Origin: an uncultured Azospirillum sp.
GTDB taxonomy: Bacteria > Pseudomonadota > Alphaproteobacteria > Azospirillales > Azospirillaceae
Length of the DNA: 38,301 nucleotides
Assembly: GCF_946480385.1 (NCBI RefSeq)
Contig: NZ_CAMLJP010000056.1
Location: 1 to 38,301, forward strand
Direction: 5' to 3'
How positions within the stretch are numbered: the first letter of the stretch is position 1; every line of letters begins with the position of its first letter. The notes under the pieces were generated by a model. It had not been told where the DNA came from. It was given only the letters and a program-made list of their open reading frames with translations, and did no database searches. A program made the translations under genes and the position numbers. Shown here in pieces: positions 33,280-38,301 of the stretch.

Positions 33280-34461
33280 CTATCCCTGTGGGGCGAAGAC
33301 GACGCGCAGGCAGTCGTCGGCCTTCTCCTTGAACATGCGGTAGGCCTGCGGGCCGTGGTCCAGCGGCAGCCGGTGCGTCATCAGATATGAGGGGTCGAGG
33401 TCGCCGTTGCGGATGTGCTCGAACAGGCGCTCGGCATAGCGCTGGCCGTTCTGCTGGCCCATGCGGAAGGTCAGCGCCTTGTTCATCGCCGCCCCCATCG
33501 GGAACTTGTCGATCACCCCGCCATAGACGCCGACGATCGACAGGGTGCCGCCCTTGCGGCAGCTCTCGATCATCTGGCGCAGCACCGCCGGCCGGTCGGT
33601 CTGCAGCCCCACCGCCTGCTTGGCGCGGTCATACAGGTCCTCCACCGCATTGGACGCGCTGTCGGCCTCCATGCCGACGGCGTCGATGCAGACGTCGGGA
33701 CCGCGCCCTCCGGTCATCGCCTGCAGCGCGTCGAAGACGTCGACCCGGCTGTAGTCCAGCGTCTCGGCCCCCACCTTCATCTGGGCGGCGCGCAGCCGGT
33801 CGGGAAAGCGGTCGATGCCGATCACCCGCTCCGCCCCCAGCAGATAGGCGCTGCGGATCGCCATCTGGCCGACGCCGCCGCAGCCCCACACCGCCACCAC
33901 GTCGCCCGGCTTGATACCGGCCATGTCGGCGGCCATGTAGCCGGTCGGCACCGCGTCCGACACGAAGACCGCCTTCTCGTCGCTCACCCCCTCCGGCACG
34001 CGGAAGGCGTTGAAGTCGGCGTAGGGCACCCGGATGTATTCGGCGTGGCTGCCGGCATAGCCGCCGAAGGCGTGGCTGTAGCCGAAGATGCCGGCGCCGC
34101 AATGGCCGTAGGCGGTGCGGGCATAGTCCGGGTTCGGGTTGGAGTTGTCGCACAGCGAGCTTTCGCCGTGCTGGCAGTGCCCGCAATGGCCGCAGCCGAT
34201 GATCGACACGGTGATGACCCGGTCGCCGCGGTTGAGATAGCGGACCTCCGGCCCCTTCTCCACGATCTCGCCGAGGAATTCGTGGCCGATGATGTCGCCC
34301 GGCCGCATGGTCGGCACATAGCCGTCGATCAGATGCAGGTCCGACCCGCAGACCGACGACAGCGCCACCTTGACGATCACGTCATGCGGATTGACCAGCA
34401 CCGGGTCGGGCACCCGCTCCACCCGCAGGTCGTTGGTTCCGTTCCAGCAGAGCGCCTTCAT
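33280..34461 (-). CDS. Zinc-dependent alcohol dehydrogenase (FdhA-like)
   Basis: A 393-residue medium-chain dehydrogenase related to glutathione-independent formaldehyde dehydrogenases. Catalytic zinc ligands are Cys38 (SSVCGSDLH) and His60-Glu61 (IIGHEF); the structural zinc is held by Cys90, 93, 96 and 104. The NAD(P) fold has the glycine motif in VAVWGCGGVGQMAIR (189-203). The substrate cannot be fixed from sequence. The ATG overlaps the stop of the SRPBCC gene by 4 bases (ATGA), so the two are coupled. Its TAG stop lies in a short tandem duplication. Confidence 0.92.
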   Translation of the reverse strand: MKALCWNGTNDLRVERVPDPVLVNPHDVIVKVALSSVCGSDLHLIDGYVPTMRPGDIIGHEFLGEIVEKGPEVRYLNRGDRVITVSIIGCGHCGHCQHGESSLCDNSNPNPDYARTAYGHCGAGIFGYSHAFGGYAGSHAEYIRVPYADFNAFRVPEGVSDEKAVFVSDAVPTGYMAADMAGIKPGDVVAVWGCGGVGQMAIRSAYLLGAERVIGIDRFPDRLRAAQMKVGAETLDYSRVDVFDALQAMTGGRGPDVCIDAVGMEADSASNAVEDLYDRAKQAVGLQTDRPAVLRQMIESCRKGGTLSIVGVYGGVIDKFPMGAAMNKALTFRMGQQNGQRYAERLFEHIRNGDLDPSYLMTHRLPLDHGPQAYRMFKEKADDCLRVVFAPQG

Positions 34462-35267
34462 TCCGTCGCCTCCCGGAAAGTACCCGATCCATTTCCGCGC
34501 GGCTGTCGCTCGATGGTCGACAGCTCACCGGTCTCCACCCGCTGCTTCAGCCGGCGCAGGGCCTCTTCCGCCTGCCCTTCCGGCGTCACGCCCAGAAGCG
34601 CCGCCACCTCGGTGGCCGGAACCCGGTAGACCAGCGTCAGCCGCACCTCCGTCCCACGGTCGCCCGGTGCCGGGCTCAGCATCAGCGAAGCGCGGTGCGG
34701 CAGCGCCGTCTCGCCCACCGTGTGCCAGGTCAGCAGCCGGTCCTCGTCGACGCGGTCGAGCACGCAGCGCCAGTTCGGCCCCTCGCCGCCCGAAACGGCT
34801 TTGGCGATCCAGCGGCTTTCGGTGGCCGACAGCACATCGACCCGCTCCAGCTGCGGCATCAGCTTCGGCAGGTTGGCGAAGTTGCGCCAGAAGCGGAAGA
34901 CCGTCCCCGGTTCGGAGGCGATGGTGACGACCGCCTGCGTGCGCTCCGGCGTCAGCGACCGCCGGCGGGAGGCCGGGACATGGCTGCGCCAGGAGGCTGA
35001 GTTCGACGCGGCATGCAGGGACCGCTCACCCAGGGGCCGCAACCCAAGGGCGCCGACGGCGAACAGGCCGGCGCCGCCCAGCGCCAGCATCGCCCCGCCC
35101 CATCCCGACCGTCGCAACCCCATCACGCCCAGCGCGGTGCCGCCCATCATGGCAAGCCAGCGGCCGCCGGTCGCGGCCTCGCCCGCTCCCCTGCCCGATC
35201 CAAGGCCTGAAAGGAAAGAGTCCGGCTGCGACCAGCGGCCCCGCCCGGTCAAACTGTTCGACGCCAT
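34458..35267 (-). CDS. Membrane-anchored SRPBCC (polyketide cyclase-like) protein
   Basis: A 269-residue protein with two hydrophobic glycine-rich segments (about 37-53 and 57-76) followed by an SRPBCC/START-like domain (about 110-245, from AVVTIASEPGTVFRFWRNFANLP). This fusion of a short membrane part with a cyclase/dehydratase-like domain often lies next to zinc alcohol dehydrogenases in alphaproteobacteria; the joint function is unknown. AAGGAG is 6 bases before the ATG at 35267. It is divergent from the hydrolase gene across 155 bp. Confidence 0.88.
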   Translation of the reverse strand: MASNSLTGRGRWSQPDSFLSGLGSGRGAGEAATGGRWLAMMGGTALGVMGLRRSGWGGAMLALGGAGLFAVGALGLRPLGERSLHAASNSASWRSHVPASRRRSLTPERTQAVVTIASEPGTVFRFWRNFANLPKLMPQLERVDVLSATESRWIAKAVSGGEGPNWRCVLDRVDEDRLLTWHTVGETALPHRASLMLSPAPGDRGTEVRLTLVYRVPATEVAALLGVTPEGQAEEALRRLKQRVETGELSTIERQPRGNGSGTFREATE

Positions 35268-35422
35268 CGCCGCTCCTTTCCCGTCTGTGCAAAGTCCTCG
35301 GCCAAAGCCTTCGGACAGAGAACAGCCGGGTTGCGGCTTCGTTGCCTCGCCCGAACCGGTATGCGGCAACCGCGGGGCGTTCCCGCTGTTACCATCTGCA
35401 GCAGCTAAGATCGGAAGGGAGA

Positions 35423-36073
35423 ATGGCCGTGCCGCTTCTGGACGCCACCATGGGCATCGCCGACGCCGAAGGCTTTCAGCCGGTGGCGCTGGAAACCGAC
35501 CGTGGCCCGATCGAGGGCCGCTATTACCCGGTGCCGGGCGGGGATCTGGCGGTGCTGTGGGTCGGCGGGGTCGGCGGCGGGTTCGACACGCCGGCGCGCG
35601 GGCTCTATCCCCGGCTGGCCGCCGACCTGACCGCCGACGGCATCGCCTCGCTGCGCCTGCGCTTCCGCGACCCGCGCGACCTGGAGGAGGCGGTGTACGA
35701 CCTGCTGTGCGGGCTGAGTTTCCTTGGCCGCCAGGGCATCCACCATGTGGCGCTGGTCGGCCACTCCTTCGGCGGCGCCGTGGTCATCCAGGCGGCGGCG
35801 TCGAACCGCGGCGCCGTCTGCACGGTGGTGACGCTGGCGACCCAAGGCTACGGCACCGACCCGGTGGCCGACCTGTCCTGCCCCATCCTGCTGATCCACG
35901 GCGAGGCGGACGAGATCCTGCCACCCAGCTGCTCCATCCATGTCCACCGCAAAGCGAGCGAGCCGAAGAAGCTGGTCCTGGTTCCCGGCACCGGCCACGC
36001 CCTGGATGAGGCATCGGAGGCGGTCTGCCGCGAAGTGCGCGACTGGCTGAAGGAGAATTTGTTGAAAAGGTAG
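35423..36073 (+). CDS. Alpha/beta hydrolase
   Basis: A 216-residue single-domain hydrolase. Nucleophile motif GHSFGG (Ser about 115), Asp in GEADEILP and His in GTGHALDE form the probable triad. The short core without a lid is like dienelactone-hydrolase-type or small-molecule esterases. ATG 35423 has GGAAGGGAG directly upstream. It is divergently transcribed from the SRPBCC-dehydrogenase pair and may share its control region. TAG is its stop. Confidence 0.88.
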   Translation: MAVPLLDATMGIADAEGFQPVALETDRGPIEGRYYPVPGGDLAVLWVGGVGGGFDTPARGLYPRLAADLTADGIASLRLRFRDPRDLEEAVYDLLCGLSFLGRQGIHHVALVGHSFGGAVVIQAAASNRGAVCTVVTLATQGYGTDPVADLSCPILLIHGEADEILPPSCSIHVHRKASEPKKLVLVPGTGHALDEASEAVCREVRDWLKENLLKR

Positions 36074-36092
36074 AGGGGGCAGACGCCCCCTC
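36073..36092. terminator. Hairpin between convergent genes
   Basis: A perfect stem GAGGGGGC-AGAC-GCCCCCTC starts at the last base of the hydrolase stop. No T run follows, so it may act as a weak terminator or RNA stabiliser for the convergent hydrolase and anti-sigma transcripts. Confidence 0.5.
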
Positions 36093-36106
36093 AGCTTCCC
36101 TTCGCC

Positions 36107-37054
36107 TCAGCTTTCCTTTGCCTTTTGCGTGTCGCTGATCGGCTGCACGCCCGGCGGGTGTTCCTGCTGCGGTTGCGGCTGTTGCTGCTGGGGCTGCTGC
36201 TCCGGCGGCGGTTCGCGGCGCGGCGGGCCGGCCTTCACGTCCTGATACACCGCCTTGGCAATCTCCAGCAGTTCCTCCTTCGACAGGCGGCCGGCCAGCG
36301 CATAGGCCAGCGGACCCTCGACCCAATAGAAGGTCGCGACGTCGCCGTTCTGGGTGAAGCTGAAGTTGGACTGGTTGCCACCCTGGGGAGCGCCGACGAA
36401 CAGGGTGATCCGCTTGTTGGCGTCGTTGGCATACATGTACTGGGCGCCGGCGCCGAGATCGGTCGGCAGCGAGCGGCCGCCGATCAGCCGATAGCCGACG
36501 CGGCCCAGGTCCGGACCGAACACGTCGCGGCCCATCCGCTTGGACAGCCAGCCGTTCAACTCGTCCTGGTTGTCGGCGCCAAGCTCCACCTGGAACCGTT
36601 CGTCCGAGGTGTAGAAACGGTGCGCCTGCGTCGCCTCCTGGGCGAAGGTGGCGAGCGTCTGGCGCTGCTGGGCGACAGGGGCGGCGGCCTGCTGGTCGGC
36701 GCCACGGCCCATCCAGCCGCCGGCGGCGCCGGCGACCACCAGCATCACCGCCGCGGCGAATCGCACCAGCGGGCGGGCATGCCAGGCCGGACGGTTGTCG
36801 TTGAGGGCGATGCGCCCCTTCAGCTTGTCGGACAGTTCCTGCACGGTGTCGCTCGGCGGCTCGCGCAGGACGGTGTCGAACATCTCGTGCAGCAGCAGCC
36901 CCTGGGCGCGGTAATCCTCCGCCCGGCGCGCCGCCTCCGGATCCTCGGCAAGCCATCGCTCCACCGCCAGGCGGCGGTTGCCGTCCAGCTGGCCATCCAC
37001 ATAGGCGTGGAGTTCGTCCTCCGTGACCCGTCCAGTCGCTTGATGCGCGTTCAT
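36107..37054 (-). CDS. Anti-sigma factor, membrane-anchored
   Basis: A 315-residue partner of the ECF sigma factor encoded just upstream. The N-terminal cytoplasmic domain (about 1-85) has the pattern ELHAYVDGQLDGNRR typical of anti-sigma factors, but without the His-x3-Cys-x2-Cys zinc motif. One membrane helix (about 97-115) leads to a periplasmic domain (about 120-270). The C-terminal 40 residues are Gln/Pro-rich. The ATG overlaps the sigma-factor TGA by one base (TGATG), showing translational coupling. A 16-bp imperfect tandem duplication spans its stop. Confidence 0.9.
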   Translation of the reverse strand: MNAHQATGRVTEDELHAYVDGQLDGNRRLAVERWLAEDPEAARRAEDYRAQGLLLHEMFDTVLREPPSDTVQELSDKLKGRIALNDNRPAWHARPLVRFAAAVMLVVAGAAGGWMGRGADQQAAAPVAQQRQTLATFAQEATQAHRFYTSDERFQVELGADNQDELNGWLSKRMGRDVFGPDLGRVGYRLIGGRSLPTDLGAGAQYMYANDANKRITLFVGAPQGGNQSNFSFTQNGDVATFYWVEGPLAYALAGRLSKEELLEIAKAVYQDVKAGPPRREPPPEQQPQQQQPQPQQEHPPGVQPISDTQKAKES

Positions 37055-37563
37055 CACTTCACCCGCCGGAGGGTGACGCCACCCTCGTTCGCCAGTTTCG
37101 CCCGCACCGCCTCGCGCGCCCTCGACAGGCGCGACATGACGGTCCCGATCGGTACGCCGAGCATGTCGGCGACCTCGTCATATTTCAGGCCCTCCAGCGC
37201 CACCAGAAGCAGCACCTTGCGCTGTTCCTCCGGCAACTCGTCGACTGCGCGCATCATCTCGCGCAACTCGACACGCTCTTCCTGCCGGGCCGGGCTGACC
37301 AGCTTCGATTCGACGTCGGCGACGTCGACCTCCTGCGGCCGGGCGGCCTTGGAACGGACCTGATTGACGTGGACGTTGTGCAGGATGGTGAAAAGCCATG
37401 CCCGCAGGTTCGTCCCCGCCTGGAAGCTGTCGGCGCGCGCCACCGCGCGCGTCAGCGCCTCCTGCACCAGATCCTCCGCATCCGCACCGTTGCGCAGCAA
37501 CGCACGCGCGTAGCGCCGCAAGGACGCGATGTGGACTTCCAGATCGACCCCGAATTTGCTCAA
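37054..37563 (-). CDS. ECF-type RNA polymerase sigma factor
   Basis: A 169-residue extracytoplasmic-function sigma factor. Region 2 spans about 12-78 (with NGADAEDLVQEALTRAV and NLRAWLFTILHN) and region 4 about 107-155 (LPEEQRKVLLLVALEGLKYD, then GVPIGTVMSRLSRAR). No ATG or GTG is available between the preceding in-frame stop and the conserved region, so the start is TTG 37563, with AAGGA 11 bases upstream. It is coupled to the anti-sigma gene, and a GGAAT-N17-CGTT element upstream suggests self-activation or general-stress control. Confidence 0.94.
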   Translation of the reverse strand: MSKFGVDLEVHIASLRRYARALLRNGADAEDLVQEALTRAVARADSFQAGTNLRAWLFTILHNVHVNQVRSKAARPQEVDVADVESKLVSPARQEERVELREMMRAVDELPEEQRKVLLLVALEGLKYDEVADMLGVPIGTVMSRLSRAREAVRAKLANEGGVTLRRVK

Positions 37564-37924
37564 CCGCGCACCCGATCCTTACCGATCACGCCACGGCTCA
37601 CGCCATGGCCTCCCCCTCCTCCCGAAAGGACGGACGGGACGACACGGCGCCGCAACTCCAAGGGCCGGGCCGGCCCATTCGGCCCTGCGGCCGATGGGAG
37701 ACCCGATGCATATGGGTGCGAACGCGCGCCGCGCATCCTTTATTCCAGACTTTGTCGGGCTTGCAGCAAAATTTGTGCGGTACGGCCACGCTTGTGCCGA
37801 AAAGGCTTCAGGCCATCCGCTGGATGATCCCGGAAGATGATCCGGGGCACATCGACCACGCCATCGTCCCCGGGAGGCATATGCGATGCCCGGAATGGCC
37901 GATGCTTCAGGCGGAATGGAGGAT
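37564..37924. other. Intergenic region upstream of the ECF sigma gene
   Basis: 361 bp between the sigma gene and the tRNA. It holds the candidate ECF promoter (37721-37746) with a leader of about 150 nt. No gene was supported. Confidence 0.6.
37721..37746 (-). promoter_or_regulatory. Candidate ECF/EcfG-type promoter of the sigma operon
   Basis: On the minus strand GGAAT (37746-37742) and CGTT (37724-37721) are separated by 17 bp, one base off the alphaproteobacterial stress consensus GGAAC-N16/17-CGTT. Confidence 0.4.
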
Positions 37925-38000
37925 TGGTGGGCCCGGCCGGATTCGAACCGACGACAACACCGTTATGAGCGGCGCGTTCTAACCGCTGAACTACAGGCCC
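37925..38000 (-). tRNA. tRNA with CAT anticodon (probably tRNA-Ile2)
   Basis: A complete 76-nt cloverleaf on the minus strand: acceptor GGGCCTG / CGGGCCC, D-arm GTTC / GAAC, anticodon loop CTCATAA, T-arm with TTCGAAT, and an encoded CCA end (37925-37927). The anticodon is CAT. The normal G1-C72 pair rules against initiator tRNA-Met, leaving isoleucine (lysidine-modified) or elongator methionine; isoleucine is favoured but not proven. It lies between rpoD and the sigma-factor operon. Confidence 0.93.
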
Positions 38001-38080
38001 TACCGCGGGGCGCACTTTGCGACAAAGCTTCAGGGAAATGCAACCCCTCGTTCATCGTTCCGACGCGGAAGTCGGAAAAC

Positions 38081-38105
38081 GAAAACGGGGGCCAACCGGC
38101 CCCCG
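38081..38105 (-). terminator. rpoD terminator
   Basis: A perfect 8-bp stem CGGGGGCC / GGCCCCCG with loop AACC (38086-38105) is followed on the minus strand by TTTTC, 41 bp past the rpoD stop. Confidence 0.88.
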
Positions 38106-38128
38106 CTTCGTCCCGAACCGGAACGCTT

Positions 38129-38154
38129 CCGATCAGGTATCCCGATCAGGTATC
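38129..38154. repeat. 13-bp tandem duplication at the rpoD stop
   Basis: CCGATCAGGTATC occurs twice back to back (38129-38141 and 38142-38154). The copy nearer the gene contains the rpoD stop codon, so the downstream copy repeats the stop in another frame. Confidence 0.9.
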
Positions 38155-38301
38155 CAGGAAGCTGCGCAGCTTGCGCGACCGCGAGGGGTGCTTCAGCTTG
38201 CGCAGCGCCTTCGCCTCGATCTGGCGGATACGCTCGCGGGTCACGTTGAACTGCTGGCCGACCTCTTCCAGCGTGTGGTCGGTGTTCATGCCGATGCCGA
38301 A
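38146..38301 (-). CDS. rpoD: RNA polymerase primary sigma factor RpoD, C-terminal part
   Basis: The last 51 codons and stop of the housekeeping sigma-70 gene, cut by the right edge of the window. The translation contains region 4.2: [20 protein letters not shown], then [20 protein letters not shown] and the end SFLDT. The helix-turn-helix that reads the -35 box is complete. The upstream part of the gene lies beyond the window. Confidence 0.97.
   Translation of the reverse strand, partial: FGIGMNTDHTLEEVGQQFNVTRERIRQIEAKALRKLKHPSRSRKLRSFLDT

Noticed and set aside
37740..38015. 91-residue open frame across the tRNA
   Set aside because: It overlaps a complete tRNA cloverleaf and has no protein-like features.
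1..38301. CRISPR arrays, insertion sequences, prophage or toxin-antitoxin modules
   Set aside because: No regularly spaced repeats, transposase or integrase motifs, or typical small antitoxin pairs were found on either strand.

Overview
The window is GC-rich chromosomal DNA from an alphaproteobacterium, most likely Azospirillum or a close relative in the Rhodospirillales. Grounds: very high GC at third codon positions; nifQ (molybdenum supply for nitrogenase); an Aer-type PAS-MCP-PilZ chemoreceptor of the kind known from Azospirillum; candidate FNR, CtrA and EcfG-type sites; and housekeeping genes (aroQ-accB-accC, the rpoD 3' end, a CAT-anticodon tRNA). No transposase, integrase, CRISPR array or rRNA was seen. 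Most very long overlapping open frames are high-GC antisense shadows.

Layout. 0.1-4.6 kb: envelope-stress block (degP/mucD-like protease, OmpR-type regulator, HAMP histidine kinase) and a YjbQ-family gene, all leftward. 4.7-5.9 kb: a CoxG-like SRPBCC gene and nifQ, rightward. 5.9-14.8 kb: a leftward signalling island made of a lipoprotein coupled to a stand-alone receiver, a pseudoREC-pseudokinase-REC protein, a REC-PAS-GGDEF diguanylate cyclase, a second stand-alone receiver, a PAS-CHASE histidine kinase whose first PAS domain carries two in-frame amber codons, and the PAS-MCP-PilZ receptor. 15.3-17.6 kb: aroQ-accB-accC with a recognisable promoter and terminator. 17.8-21.1 kb: periplasmic binding protein, dynamin-like GTPase and an unknown basic protein.

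21.1-28.1 kb: an AT-rich gap with a perfect CtrA box, an XRE regulator, then cell-wall genes (Tat-exported M15/DUF882 peptidase, L,D-transpeptidase, SPOR-NodB deacetylase) with DUF2934, PilZ-like and small membrane proteins. 28.6-32.7 kb: treZ and a glycogen-debranching-type glucosidase. 33.0-36.1 kb: an 84-residue protein, a zinc alcohol dehydrogenase translationally coupled to a membrane-anchored SRPBCC protein, and an alpha/beta hydrolase. 36.1-37.6 kb: ECF sigma factor and anti-sigma factor. 37.9-38.3 kb: tRNA and the rpoD C-terminus.

The parts suggest a free-living, root-associated lifestyle: the signalling island would link sensing (probably redox or oxygen) to c-di-GMP and motility, the degP and ECF blocks cover envelope and general stress, and trehalose metabolism covers osmotic stress. 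The most unusual points are the amber-interrupted, apparently chimeric PAS-CHASE kinase, the adjacent pseudokinase with a healthy receiver, the paired FNR-like box and palindrome upstream of the chemoreceptor, the CtrA box in an AT-rich gap, and several short tandem duplications that overlap gene stop codons.
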